Source of the DNA: Rhodocyclaceae bacterium
Lineage (GTDB): Bacteria; Pseudomonadota; Gammaproteobacteria; Burkholderiales; Rhodocyclaceae
Length of the DNA stretch: 64,000 nucleotides
Assembly: GCA_016704145.1 (NCBI GenBank)
Contig: JADJAS010000007.1
Coordinates: 310,001-374,000, forward strand
Direction: 5' to 3'
Of this stretch, positions 22,424 to 30,926 are shown one piece after another (the stretch's first letter is position 1; the number at the start of each line of letters is the position of its first letter). Position numbers and translations under genes: made by a program. The notes beneath the pieces were generated by a model that did no database searches, had not been told where the DNA came from, and saw nothing but the letters and a program-made list of their open reading frames with translations.

Positions 22424-22999
22424 ATGAGTGCATATCCGCTGATCCTCACGCTCGACCAGCACGGCACGCCTCACCGCTGGGTGAACTGGCAACACGCCTG
22501 CTTCTACTACGCCAAGGATCTGGTCGCCTGGGTCATCGGCGAAAACAGCTTCGTCTTCCACGGCGGCCTGAACCGTGTCACCGGCCTGCGGTCGGAAATC
22601 GCCACCAACAGCATCATCGCCATCAAGGGCAAGGCGCTGGCGGGAAGGTCGCTGCACAAGATTCCGCCTTTGTCGAACCGCGAGTTGTTCCACCGCGACC
22701 GCCACGTCTGCGCCTATTGCGGCGACGAGATACCCGGCCAACGCCTGACGCGCGACCATGTCGTGCCGGTCGTCCAGGGCGGCCGCGATACCTGGATGAA
22801 TGTCGTCACGGCCTGCCGCGGCTGCAATCAGCAGAAGAGCGGCCGCACGCCCGAACAGGCCGGCATGGAACTCCTTTATGCGCCCTACGTACCCAACAAG
22901 GCCGAGTACCTGATCCTCTGCAACCGTCACATCCTCGTCGACCAGATGGACTTCCTCGCCCGCCATGTGCCCAGCGTCAGCCGCTGGAAGCCGGCGTGA
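22424..22999 (+). CDS. HNH endonuclease-domain protein
   Basis: A 191-residue protein. The C-terminal half carries an HNH fold with zinc cysteines: CAYCGDE, RDHVVPVVQGG, then NVVTACRGCNQQKSGRTPEQAGM. The N-terminal half (WVNWQHACFYYAKDLVAWV) is the extension seen in a widespread chromosomal HNH family of unknown role in proteobacteria. Its stop codon overlaps the start of the next gene by 3 bases, so it is co-transcribed with the YgiQ-type radical SAM gene. There is no restriction-modification context here, so a housekeeping role is more likely than defence. Confidence 0.85.
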   Translation: MSAYPLILTLDQHGTPHRWVNWQHACFYYAKDLVAWVIGENSFVFHGGLNRVTGLRSEIATNSIIAIKGKALAGRSLHKIPPLSNRELFHRDRHVCAYCGDEIPGQRLTRDHVVPVVQGGRDTWMNVVTACRGCNQQKSGRTPEQAGMELLYAPYVPNKAEYLILCNRHILVDQMDFLARHVPSVSRWKPA

Positions 23000-24981
23000 C
23001 GAAGCCGAAGCCGCTTACCGCCTACCGCAAGCACTGGGCGCATCGCTTCGGCACCGCGCCTTTCCTGCCGACGTCGCGCGCCGAGATGGAGGCGCTCGGC
23101 TGGGATTCCTGCGACGTGATCATCGTCACCGGCGACGCCTACATCGACCACCCGAGCTTCGGCATGGCGCTGATCGGCCGGCTGCTGGAGGCGCAGGGCT
23201 TCCGCGTCGGCATCATCGCCCAGCCGGACTGGCAGTCGGCAGAACCGTTCCGCGCGCTCGGCAAACCGAATCTTTACTTCGGCGTCACCGCCGGCAACAT
23301 GGATTCGATGGTCAACCGCTACACGGCTGACCGCAAGATCCGCTCCGACGACGCCTATACCCCCGACGCCGCGCCGAACCGCCGGCCAGACCGCGCCGCC
23401 GTGGTCTATGCCCAGCGCTGCCGCGAAGCCTACGCCGACGTGCCGGTGATCGTCGGCGGCATCGAAGCCTCGTTGCGACGCATCGCGCACTACGACTACT
23501 GGTCGGACAAGGTGCGGCGCTCGATCCTCCCGGATTCGAAGGCCGACCTGCTGCTCTTCGGCAACGCCGAGCGCGCATTGGTCGAACTCACACATCGCCT
23601 CGCCAGGGGCGACAGGATCGCCGACATGCGCGATCTGCGCGGCACCGCCTTCATGGTGCCGCACGGCTGGACGCCCGGCGAGGACTGGACGAAAGTCAGC
23701 CATGGCGGCACGCCGGCGGAGCGGCGGCGCACCTACCTGCGTCTGCCCGCCTACGAGGAAGTGAAGGACGATCCGGTGCGCTACGCCGAAGCGTCACGCA
23801 TCTTCCATCTCGAATCGAACCCCGGCAACGCGCGTTGCCTGGTTCAGGCGCATGGCGAGCGAGACGTCTGGCTGAATCCGCCGCCGATCCCGCTGACCAC
23901 CGCCGAGATGGACCACGTCTTCGGCCTGCCCTTCGCGCGCGCCCCACACCCGAGCTATGGCAACGCCAAGATTCCCGCCTGGGAGATGATCCGCTTCTCC
24001 ATCAACATCATGCGCGGCTGTTTCGGCGGCTGCACCTTCTGTTCGATCACCGAGCACGAAGGGCGCATCATCCAGAGCCGCTCGGAAGCCTCGATCCTGC
24101 GCGAGATCGAGGAGATCCGCGACAAGACGCCCGGCTTCACCGGCATCATCTCCGACCTCGGCGGCCCCACCGCCAACATGTACCGCATGGCCTGCAAGGA
24201 TGCCGAGATCGAGGCGGCCTGCCGACGCCTGTCATGCGTGTATCCTGAAATCTGCCCGAACATGAACACCGACCACTCGGCGCTGGTGCATCTGTACCGC
24301 GAGGCCCGTCGCGTGCCAGGCGTGAAGAAAGTGCTGATCGGCTCCGGCCTGCGCTACGACCTCGCCGTGCGCTCGCCCGAGTACGTCAAGGAACTGGTCA
24401 GCCATCACGTCGGCGGCTACTTGAAGATCGCGCCGGAGCACACCGAGGCGGGCCCGCTGTCGAAGATGATGAAGCCGGGCATGGACAGCTACGAGAAGTT
24501 CAAGCGCATGTTCGAGCAGGCATCGCAGGCGGCCGGCAAGGAACAGTACCTGATCCCCTACTTCATCGCCGCGCATCCGGGCACCACCGACGAGGACATG
24601 CTGGAGTTGGCCCTCTGGCTCAAGCGCAACGATTTCCGGCTCGACCAAGTACAGACCTTCCTGCCGACGCCGCTGGCGCTGGCCACGGCCATGTGGCACA
24701 CGGAGAAAAATCCGCTCAAGCGCGTCTCGCCCGAGTCGGAGGCGGTGCCGGTCGTGCGGGGTGGACGGCAAAGGAAGCTGCACAAGGCCTTCCTGCGCTA
24801 TCACGACCCGAAGAACTGGCCGACGCTGCGCGAGGCATTGAAGGCCATGGGCCGGACCGACCTGATCGGCAACGGCAAGAAACACCTCGTGCCGGCCTGG
24901 CAGCCGGCCCAGGTCCGGGCGCCGCAGCGCCGGGCAAAGGAGCACGCCAAAGGACGCCAGACAATAACTACAAAAACTTGA
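22996..24981 (+). CDS. YgiQ family radical SAM protein
   Basis: About 661 residues, YgiQ length. The radical SAM cluster motif is CFGGCTFCSITEHEG (CxxxCxxC). The family's N-terminal domain (SCDVIIVTGDAYIDHPSFG, VGGIEASLRRIAHYDYW) and C-terminal block (LIPYFIAAHPGTTDEDM, DQVQTFLPTPLALATAM) are all present. The GTG at 22996, overlapping the previous stop, was chosen because conserved sequence (KPLTAYRKHWAHRFG) begins right after it. The reaction of YgiQ is not known. Confidence 0.93.
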   Translation: MTKPKPLTAYRKHWAHRFGTAPFLPTSRAEMEALGWDSCDVIIVTGDAYIDHPSFGMALIGRLLEAQGFRVGIIAQPDWQSAEPFRALGKPNLYFGVTAGNMDSMVNRYTADRKIRSDDAYTPDAAPNRRPDRAAVVYAQRCREAYADVPVIVGGIEASLRRIAHYDYWSDKVRRSILPDSKADLLLFGNAERALVELTHRLARGDRIADMRDLRGTAFMVPHGWTPGEDWTKVSHGGTPAERRRTYLRLPAYEEVKDDPVRYAEASRIFHLESNPGNARCLVQAHGERDVWLNPPPIPLTTAEMDHVFGLPFARAPHPSYGNAKIPAWEMIRFSINIMRGCFGGCTFCSITEHEGRIIQSRSEASILREIEEIRDKTPGFTGIISDLGGPTANMYRMACKDAEIEAACRRLSCVYPEICPNMNTDHSALVHLYREARRVPGVKKVLIGSGLRYDLAVRSPEYVKELVSHHVGGYLKIAPEHTEAGPLSKMMKPGMDSYEKFKRMFEQASQAAGKEQYLIPYFIAAHPGTTDEDMLELALWLKRNDFRLDQVQTFLPTPLALATAMWHTEKNPLKRVSPESEAVPVVRGGRQRKLHKAFLRYHDPKNWPTLREALKAMGRTDLIGNGKKHLVPAWQPAQVRAPQRRAKEHAKGRQTITTKT

Positions 24982-24991
24982 CGTAAATCAA
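24978..24991 (+). promoter_or_regulatory. FNR/Anr-like site upstream of the small membrane protein gene
   Basis: TTGACGTAAATCAA matches the FNR/Anr consensus TTGAT-N4-ATCAA at nine of ten fixed positions. Its centre is about 58 bases before the start codon of the next gene, a usual distance for anaerobic activation. The core promoter is not clear. Confidence 0.5.
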
Positions 24992-25042
24992 TTTACCCAT
25001 ATCATGGTGGCCTAGGCGCGACAAGCACGGAGGGCACCCCCG

Positions 25043-25300
25043 ATGAGCAATATCTTTTACATTTTCTGGCCATCATTCCTGGTGGCCGGCATCGCCGAGA
25101 TCGTGTTCTTCACGATCATTGATCCGCAAGAGCTTTACCTGTTCGGGCAGCCAGTCAGTTTCTCGAGGCTGGCGACCTATTCAATCGGTTTCTTCGGATT
25201 CTGGGCAATCTGCGCTGCGTCCAGCATGGCAACCTGTTTCTTCCAGCGTAGCGGCCGCGACATCAATGCCGAAACGACCGTGCGTACCTCGCCCCGATAA
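25043..25300 (+). CDS. Small inner-membrane protein, two predicted helices
   Basis: An 85-residue protein with hydrophobic segments at about residues 5-25 and 46-68, separated by a short polar loop, and a basic C-terminal tail (RSGRDINAETTVR). It is not assigned to a family. A ribosome site (GGAG) precedes the ATG. An FNR-like site upstream suggests induction at low oxygen. It converges on the tusE-like gene across only 20 bases. Confidence 0.7.
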   Translation: MSNIFYIFWPSFLVAGIAEIVFFTIIDPQELYLFGQPVSFSRLATYSIGFFGFWAICAASSMATCFFQRSGRDINAETTVRTSPR

Positions 25301-25321
25301 CTACGGCGTCAGTCCTCGGAC

Positions 25322-25651
25322 TCAGACACATCCTGTCGGCTTGGGCATCCCCGCGTAGCGCGCCGCCTGCTTGGCAGGCCCATAGGGAAAAAGATCAAAC
25401 AGATATTTCTTGTCCGCCCATTGTTCCCCCAGATCGCCACCGATGGTCTTGGTCATCACGCGCAAATTGGGTGCCGTGCCGTATTCCTGATAGTAGTTTC
25501 GTATCCAGTTGAGCAACTGCCAGTGGCGCTCGGTCAGTTCGAGACTGTCTTGTTTCGACAGATGCTCGGCCACGTCCTCGGACCAGTCCTCCAGATTGGC
25601 CAAGTAGCCTTCGGCGTCGGTTTCGATCTCCCGGCCGTTCACGTTGATCAT
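25322..25651 (-). CDS. tusE: TusE/DsrC family sulfur-carrier protein
   Basis: A 109-residue DsrC/TusE fold protein with the C-terminal arm AGMPKPTGCV. The penultimate cysteine that carries persulfide is present. The second cysteine that DsrC proper has ten residues earlier is replaced (QAARYAG), so it is the TusE-type single-cysteine form used in tRNA 2-thiouridine synthesis, not the sulfite-reductase partner. Other blocks (DWSEDVAEHL, LTERHWQLLNWIRNYY) fit the family. The gene stands alone, with no tusBCD or dsr genes nearby. Confidence 0.88.
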   Translation of the reverse strand: MINVNGREIETDAEGYLANLEDWSEDVAEHLSKQDSLELTERHWQLLNWIRNYYQEYGTAPNLRVMTKTIGGDLGEQWADKKYLFDLFPYGPAKQAARYAGMPKPTGCV

Positions 25652-25814
25652 CTTGTCATCCTCTCGGTTGGGGTTGGGGGCAGTTAATTATTTCCAACTA
25701 TTTTAGTCGGGTATTTGCCGCTGTCAAGGCATCCGAGCGGTATCCGTCTAAGCTGCTCAAGAATATGACCGGCGCCCCGCACCGCCGCCGGGGCGCCGCG
25801 ACCTACCTACGACA

Positions 25815-26753
25815 CTACTTCGTGGTCGTGGTGGCCTTGGTCGTAGTGGCCTTCTTGGTGGTTGTCTTCTTTGTGGATGTCGTCGATGTCGTCGTCTTGG
25901 CATCCGCCGCGGGCTTGCCGACTTCCTGGCTGGCGGGCGTACTGCCACCCTGGACCCCGAGTTGACCACCAGTGCCAAGACCGCCCTTCACTTCCTGTGC
26001 CTTGTAGTTGCGCACGGCCTTGACCATGTTGTTGTAGGCATCCGTGAACGCGGCCACGATCACCTTGCCTTCCGCGGTATTGGAATAGCCGCCCAGGCCG
26101 CCACCGGCGGCGCTGCCAATAATGCCGCCAACGGCGCCCAGGTCCATGTTTCTTGCGCTGCCTTCGGCCGCGGCGAGCTGAACGCTCGAACGGTTGTCGA
26201 TCAGAGTCAGCACGGTGCTGGCTTCCTTGTAGTTCAAGCTGCCCCCCAACAAGGCGCCGACACCGCCGATGCGCCCACCGAGCGCGCCGCCCAGACCACC
26301 CGCATTCTGGTTGCTGAAGGTGACCGACGGGCTCATCGTGTAATCCGCCGCGACCATCTGACCCTTCTGGAAGCGCGAACCCTGGCGCATCTCGCCAGAC
26401 TCGGCCAGCGCCCGTTCACCCATGATGTTGCCCATCGCCTTGCCGCGCTCGACCACGACGAAACAGTTTGACTGCTGGATGATCAGCTTGAGCACCGGAA
26501 CGGTCGAGCCGAGTTTCATCTGACCGGAAAGAACGCTGTACCAGGATGCCTGCGTATCCTCGGCGATCGCCAGCGTGCCGAGCGACGCCGAACACTTCTC
26601 GAGTTGCGAATTGACGTTGTCGGTGGCCGTGCCAGCGGCCGAACCGGTCGCCACGGTCTTGGCCTGCTCCGAACCCATTTGCATGTTCGAGCAGCCCGCC
26701 AGGGCAATGCCGGCGACGCCGAGCACGGATACTTTCTTGACTAAGTGGAACAT
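25815..26753 (-). CDS. CsgG-like lipoprotein with a Thr/Lys-rich C-terminal tail
   Basis: A 312-residue protein with a lipoprotein signal (lipobox LAGC near residue 18) and a CsgG/HfaB-type core: VPVLKLIIQQSNCFVVVERGKAM, ALAESGEMRQG, ADYTMSPSVTF and a glycine-rich stretch at about 155-225. CsgG homologues form outer-membrane secretion channels, but in this branch the role is unproven and no curli subunit genes are nearby. The last 27 residues are almost only Thr, Lys, Ser and Ala, encoded by a near-repetitive ACC/AAG tract at about 25815-25895. That may be a wall- or polysaccharide-binding tail. Confidence 0.75.
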   Translation of the reverse strand: MFHLVKKVSVLGVAGIALAGCSNMQMGSEQAKTVATGSAAGTATDNVNSQLEKCSASLGTLAIAEDTQASWYSVLSGQMKLGSTVPVLKLIIQQSNCFVVVERGKAMGNIMGERALAESGEMRQGSRFQKGQMVAADYTMSPSVTFSNQNAGGLGGALGGRIGGVGALLGGSLNYKEASTVLTLIDNRSSVQLAAAEGSARNMDLGAVGGIIGSAAGGGLGGYSNTAEGKVIVAAFTDAYNNMVKAVRNYKAQEVKGGLGTGGQLGVQGGSTPASQEVGKPAADAKTTTSTTSTKKTTTKKATTTKATTTTK

Positions 26754-26798
26754 CGCTGTCTCCTTGGGCTCAACCCATTCTTCTTCAATGACATAGGA

Positions 26799-26814
26799 AT
26801 ACTATTAATACTAT
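26799..26814. repeat. Tandem ATACTAT repeat in the CsgG-like/SDR intergenic region
   Basis: Two copies of ATACTAT separated by TA lie upstream of both the CsgG-like gene (minus) and the SDR gene (plus). It may be part of an AT-rich promoter; no factor is assigned. Confidence 0.3.
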
Positions 26815-26934
26815 ACCAGATGGTGGCCCTCCGGGTAATCCACCGAGCGCGTCCGATCATGGCCTTGCATCGACCGTGGCGGCGCGATAGTCTGCCGCTT
26901 CAGGATGAACCATCCCCGACAGGAGAGCACGCAC

Positions 26935-27723
26935 ATGCTATTGAACAACAAGGTCGTCATTGTTTCGGGTATCGGCCCCGGCCTCGGCGTCAAGCTGGCC
27001 ATCGAAGCGGCCCGCGAAGGCGCCCATGTCGCCATCGCTGCTCGCTCGGCATCCAGTCTCGCGGACGCCGAGCGGCGCATGAAGGATGTCGCCCCGGATT
27101 GCCAGGTACTGCAACAACCAACCGACATCACCGACCGAAGCCAGTGCCAGCGACTGGTGGCGGCGGCCGAAGCGCGCTTTGGTCGCATCGACGGACTGAT
27201 CAACAGCGCTTTCTACCATGGCAATTTCGAGGGTATCGAGACCGCCGATCTCGACGACTGGCGCAAGTGCTTCGACACCAACGTCATCGGCACCATGACC
27301 CTGACCCAGGAGACGGTCAAGACCATGAAGAAGTCCGGTGGCGGCGCCATTGCCATGGTCAACACCATGGCCACCCGCAAGCCTTTCCCCAGTGAGGCCG
27401 GCTATGCGGCGTCGAAGGGCGCGCTGATGGTCGCCGCCAAGTATCTGGCCAAGGAACTCGGCTGCCACAACATCCGCGTCAATAGCATCCATCCGGGATG
27501 GATGTGGGGCGCGCCGGTGCAGGACTACGTCAAGAGCGCCTCCGCCGCGCGCAATGTTGCTGAGGCGGACATCATCAAACCGATCGCCGCCAACATCGCC
27601 CTCGGCCGCATCGTCACCGATGACGAGTGCGCGCGCGCAGCCATGTTCCTGGTGTCGGACTATGCCAGCGCGATCACTGGCGCCATTCTCGACACCAACG
27701 GCGGCGAATTCATCGGCTGCTAG
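26935..27723 (+). CDS. Short-chain dehydrogenase/reductase
   Basis: A 262-residue SDR. The nucleotide-binding loop is GIGPGLG near residue 9, a variant of TGxxxGxG, and the catalytic YxxxK is in GYAASKGAL. The residue 13 before the tyrosine, normally the catalytic serine, is threonine (MVNTMATR). The C-terminal FLVSDYASAITGAILDTNGGEF is the classic SDR end. The ATG at 26935 follows AGGAGAG and was preferred to an in-frame ATG 30 bases upstream. The next gene is a SnoaL-type protein, a pairing common in catabolism of cyclic compounds. The substrate is unknown. Confidence 0.85.
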   Translation: MLLNNKVVIVSGIGPGLGVKLAIEAAREGAHVAIAARSASSLADAERRMKDVAPDCQVLQQPTDITDRSQCQRLVAAAEARFGRIDGLINSAFYHGNFEGIETADLDDWRKCFDTNVIGTMTLTQETVKTMKKSGGGAIAMVNTMATRKPFPSEAGYAASKGALMVAAKYLAKELGCHNIRVNSIHPGWMWGAPVQDYVKSASAARNVAEADIIKPIAANIALGRIVTDDECARAAMFLVSDYASAITGAILDTNGGEFIGC

Positions 27724-27777
27724 ACGCGCCACGGCATCCCTGTCGCCAACACCCTCGCTCGCCTTCAGAACCAACTC

Positions 27778-28233
27778 ATGTTGAGCTTGCAAGAGATTTC
27801 CGACCGCATCGAGATTCAGCAACTGCTCTACGAATACGCCGGCGCGATCGACGCGAAGGAGTTCGACCGTCTCGATGCGGTATTCACGCCGGATGCGGAT
27901 ATCGACTATCGCGCCTTCGGCGGCATCGCGGGCGCCTATCCCGAGATCAAGGCCTGGCTGAGCAAGGTGCTGCCCACCTTTCCCGCCTATCAGCACATGA
28001 TCGGCAACGCCGAGATCAGCATTGCCGGTGATCAGGCTCGCGGGCGGGTCATGTGCCTGAACCCAATGGCCTTTCCCGGCAAGGATGGAACTGTCTAGAT
28101 GGCATTCTTCGGCTTCTGGTACGAGGATACCTATGCGCGCACGGCGTTGGGTTGGCGCATCCGCTCCAGGCGTGAAGAAAAATCCTTTGATTACAATGTG
28201 CCGACAGCACTGGCCCAGCCGGCCACGCCTTGA
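27778..28233 (+). pseudogene. SnoaL-like protein gene split by an in-frame amber codon
   Basis: The frame opens at 27778 with LQEISDRIEIQQLLYEYAGAIDAKEFD, typical of SnoaL_4/NTF2-like proteins, and meets TAG at 28096-28098 after 106 residues. The same frame continues directly with FFGFWYEDTYARTALGWRI and ends at TGA 28231. That is exactly the C-terminal beta-sheet expected of the family, giving the usual length of about 150 residues if the TAG is read through. A single C-to-T change (CAG to TAG) would explain it. It follows the SDR gene by 54 bases. Either it is a recent pseudogene, a sequencing error, or a suppressed stop. The track-sized 106-residue product alone would lack part of the fold. 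Confidence 0.75.
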
Positions 28234-28272
28234 CCGATTCGAGAAGGAGCGGCCGCGTCCTCCCCGACGAAG

Positions 28273-29274
28273 CTAGTCTCGGTGGTAACCGGCAACCCGC
28301 TCGACCTCGTTTCTCGAGCCGAGGATGACCGGCACCCGCTGATGCAGCGAGGTCGGCTGAATGTCGAGGATGCGCTGGCGGCCGGTGGTGGCGACACCTC
28401 CCGCCTGCTCGACGATCATGGCCATCGGGTTGGCTTCGTACATCAGGCGCAATTTGCCACCCTTGTCCTTCATCTTGCTGTCCAGCGGATACAGGAAGAC
28501 GCCGCCGCGAGTGAGAATGCGAAAGACATCGGCGACCATCGAGGCCACCCAGCGCATGTTGAAGTCCTTGCCGCGCGGTCCGTCCTTGCCGGCCAACAGT
28601 TCATCAATGTACCGCTTGACCGGTGCCTCCCAGAAGCGGGCATTGGACATGTTGATGGCGAATTCCCGGGTATCCTCGGGAATGCGGATATGCTCCTGCG
28701 TCAGCACGAAGTGACCGAATTCCCGGTCGAGCGTGAAGCAGTGCACGCCGTCGCCAAAGGTCAACACCAGCAGCGTGGTAGGGCCATACACCGCGAACCC
28801 AGCACAGACCTGCTGGGTCCCCGGCTGAAGAAACACATTGTCACTGTCGACCGGCACGCCCTCGGGGCAGCGCAGCACGGAAAAAATGGTGCCGACGGAG
28901 ATATTGACATCGATGTTCGACGAACCATCGAGAGGATCGAACACCAGAAGGTACTCGCCCTTCGGATACCGGTGTGGAATCAGGTGCGGATCCTCCATTT
29001 CCTCGGAGGTCATGGCGGCCAGATGTCCACCCCACTCGTTGGCCTCGAGCAGGATTTCGTTGGAAATCACGTCGAGCTTCTTCTGCGCCTCACCCTGCAC
29101 GTTGTCGGTGCCCGCACCGCCCAGCACGCCGGCGAGATTGCCCTTGCCGATGGCGATCGAGATCGCCTTGCAGGCGCGTGAAACGATTTCGACGAGGAAG
29201 CGCAGATCGGCGCAGATGAACTGCTTGTGCCGCTCTTCTTCGATGAGGAAGCGGGAGAGAGTGATGAGTGCCAT
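28273..29274 (-). CDS. fbp: Fructose-1,6-bisphosphatase class 1
   Basis: About 333 residues. Active-site blocks are clear: GTDNVQGEAQKKLDVISN, the metal site VFDPLDGSSNIDVNISVGTIFS (seen in two adjoining parts), and YGPTTLLVLT. KMKDKGGKLRLMYEANPM completes the sugar-phosphate site. It hydrolyses fructose-1,6-bisphosphate to fructose-6-phosphate in gluconeogenesis or the Calvin cycle. The ATG at 29274 was chosen over an upstream in-frame start because the family begins near ITLSRFL. It is the last recognisable core gene before the accessory region. Confidence 0.95.
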   Translation of the reverse strand: MALITLSRFLIEEERHKQFICADLRFLVEIVSRACKAISIAIGKGNLAGVLGGAGTDNVQGEAQKKLDVISNEILLEANEWGGHLAAMTSEEMEDPHLIPHRYPKGEYLLVFDPLDGSSNIDVNISVGTIFSVLRCPEGVPVDSDNVFLQPGTQQVCAGFAVYGPTTLLVLTFGDGVHCFTLDREFGHFVLTQEHIRIPEDTREFAINMSNARFWEAPVKRYIDELLAGKDGPRGKDFNMRWVASMVADVFRILTRGGVFLYPLDSKMKDKGGKLRLMYEANPMAMIVEQAGGVATTGRQRILDIQPTSLHQRVPVILGSRNEVERVAGYHRD

Positions 29275-29413
29275 GATTGCCTGCCGAGGTTCTGGCGGTG
29301 GGGCGGCAACTCCCGCCAAACTCCACCAACTCAGTGCATTCTTACTGGCAGATGCTGCTTAGAACATTCGCGGAAAGATGCCTGATCAGCAGCAAGTCTA
29401 TCAAATGCGATGT

Positions 29414-29430
29414 ATTGTTGCATCAACAAT
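29414..29430. promoter_or_regulatory. Perfect inverted repeat upstream of the small HTH gene
   Basis: ATTGTTG-CAT-CAACAAT is a perfect 7+3+7 palindrome in the 280-base region between fbp and the next plus-strand gene, about 125 bases before that gene. It is a candidate operator at the edge of the accessory region. Confidence 0.45.
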
Positions 29431-29554
29431 CATGGCGCAGTTCGAATCCGAATCCCGCAGTCGAACCCAAATCCATATCGTTGCCAATGGCTGACTTGGC
29501 TTGGGGACGGAACAGCGCCTTCATGGACTCCCACCAACCCGTTCGGAGCCCTGC

Positions 29555-29755
29555 ATGGAAATCATTCATTTCAACCAACGAAACCTCGCCCAGCGCTGGA
29601 ATGTCAGTGAGGCGACCCTTGAGCGCTGGCGAACCGAAGGGATCGGCCCAAAATATCTGAAACTCTGTGGTCGCGTGCTCTATCGTCTTGTCGATATCGA
29701 AGAGTATGAGTCCGCATGCCTCATGTCGTCCACCAGCAAGGCCGTCGCCGTTTAG
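29555..29755 (+). CDS. Small helix-turn-helix protein (excisionase/MerR-like)
   Basis: A 66-residue protein with a single winged HTH: FNQRNLAQRWNVSEATLERWR, then GIGPKYLKLCGRVLYRLVDIEEYE. That is the layout of excisionase-type and AlpA-type DNA-binding proteins. The ATG at 29555 was chosen because an earlier in-frame start adds only unrelated residues. It lies at the left end of the accessory region and ends 6 bases before the convergent Fic gene. It may be a mobile-element regulator or recombination directionality factor (inference). Confidence 0.65.
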   Translation: MEIIHFNQRNLAQRWNVSEATLERWRTEGIGPKYLKLCGRVLYRLVDIEEYESACLMSSTSKAVAV

Positions 29756-29761
29756 AGCGTT

Positions 29762-30811
29762 TTAGCGCAGGTCGTACCAAACCCCTCGGCCACTGCCATG
29801 CTGGTTCAGCGTGCCGCGTTCGACCAGGGTACGGAAGTGCTGCTTGAGCGTATTGCGGCTGGCGCCGGTCAACTTGATCGCTTCACCAATCGTGACACGA
29901 CCATGCTCGCGGGCGAACTCGACAATCTGTAGTTGCAGCTCAGGCATGGCCGCCAGCACGATCTTCTCGCGCTCGACCTTCTTCTCCAGACGTCGCATCT
30001 GCTCGGCCAGGGAACGCAGAAAGAACACTAGCCATGGCTGCCAGTTGGGGGACTCCGTGCGGATCGTACCCTGCGTCTGGCGCAACGCCAGGTAGTAGGC
30101 TTCCTTGCTGTGTTCGATCACGCTTTCCAACGAGCTGTACGGCACATAGGCGTAGCCGGCCTGCAGAAGCAGCAGCGTGGTCAGCACCCGGGAGAGCCGC
30201 CCGTTGCCGTCCTGGAAAGGATGGATCTCCAAGAAAACGACGACGCACAGGGCAATGACCAGCAGTGGATGCAGTCGGGCTGTCTCCCGCTCCTGATTGA
30301 CCCAGGCCACCAACTCCGTCATCAGCCGAGGCGTATCGAAGGGGGACGCGGTCTGAAACACGATACCGATCTGCGCACCGGTTTCGTCGAACGCAGCGAC
30401 ACTGTTCGAGTTGGTTTTGTAGTTACCGCGATGCCAGGTGTCCTTCTCGCTATGGCGCAGCAGGATCTGGTGCAACTGCTTGATGTGGTTCTCGGTGAAC
30501 GGGATGTCCTGCCACGACGAGAACACGAGATCCATCAGTTCGGCATAGCCAGCCACTTCCTGCTCATCGCGGGTGGCGAAGGATTTGATCTCCAGATTCG
30601 ACAGGAGCTGTTCCACCTCCCGATCGGACAGCTTACTGCCCTCGATGCGGGTGGAGGAACCGATGCTCTCGATGGTGGCCACGCGGCGCAAGGCCGACAG
30701 GCGATCGGGGGCAAGCGTGCCCAAGGCACGCCAAGCGCCTTTGAACTCGTCGATCCTGGCAATCAGACTGAGGATCTCCGGGGTGATCTGAATGGAGTCG
30801 GTTTTCAGCAT
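29762..30811 (-). CDS. Fic family AMP-transferase with N-terminal inhibitory motif
   Basis: A 349-residue protein. The catalytic Fic motif is complete: HPFQDGNGRLSR. An N-terminal autoinhibitory motif SSTRIEG near residue 51 matches the class II [S/T]xxxE[G/N] pattern. The last 60 residues look like a winged-helix DNA-binding domain (GEAIKLTGASRNTLKQHFRTL), as in the common Fic-DNA-binding family. It should transfer AMP to a protein target when the inhibitory helix is displaced. It stands alone in the accessory region next to an AbiE pair. Confidence 0.9.
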   Translation of the reverse strand: MLKTDSIQITPEILSLIARIDEFKGAWRALGTLAPDRLSALRRVATIESIGSSTRIEGSKLSDREVEQLLSNLEIKSFATRDEQEVAGYAELMDLVFSSWQDIPFTENHIKQLHQILLRHSEKDTWHRGNYKTNSNSVAAFDETGAQIGIVFQTASPFDTPRLMTELVAWVNQERETARLHPLLVIALCVVVFLEIHPFQDGNGRLSRVLTTLLLLQAGYAYVPYSSLESVIEHSKEAYYLALRQTQGTIRTESPNWQPWLVFFLRSLAEQMRRLEKKVEREKIVLAAMPELQLQIVEFAREHGRVTIGEAIKLTGASRNTLKQHFRTLVERGTLNQHGSGRGVWYDLR

Positions 30812-30926
30812 GAACCAATACTACGCCCATTTACACCCAATAACGTAGAAAACCATTCTCACGCCCGATTACACCCATTTCAGAGACCTCCTGAGCTCGT
30901 ACCAAACTCCACGTTGTGCACCAAGG

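Noticed and set aside
22424..22999. HNH gene as part of a restriction or phage-defence system
   Set aside because: It is coupled to ygiQ and lies in conserved backbone with no methylase or specificity gene nearby.
25322..25651. DsrC of a dissimilatory sulfur pathway linked to the flavocytochrome genes
   Set aside because: Only the C-terminal cysteine is present and there are no dsr genes, so it is the TusE type.
25815..26753. Curli secretion locus
   Set aside because: Only a CsgG-like core is present; no csgA, csgB, csgE or csgF-like genes are nearby.
28096..28098. Pyrrolysine or programmed amber read-through in the SnoaL gene
   Set aside because: No pyl genes are visible, and a single point mutation or base error explains it. 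It is kept only as a check-worthy finding.
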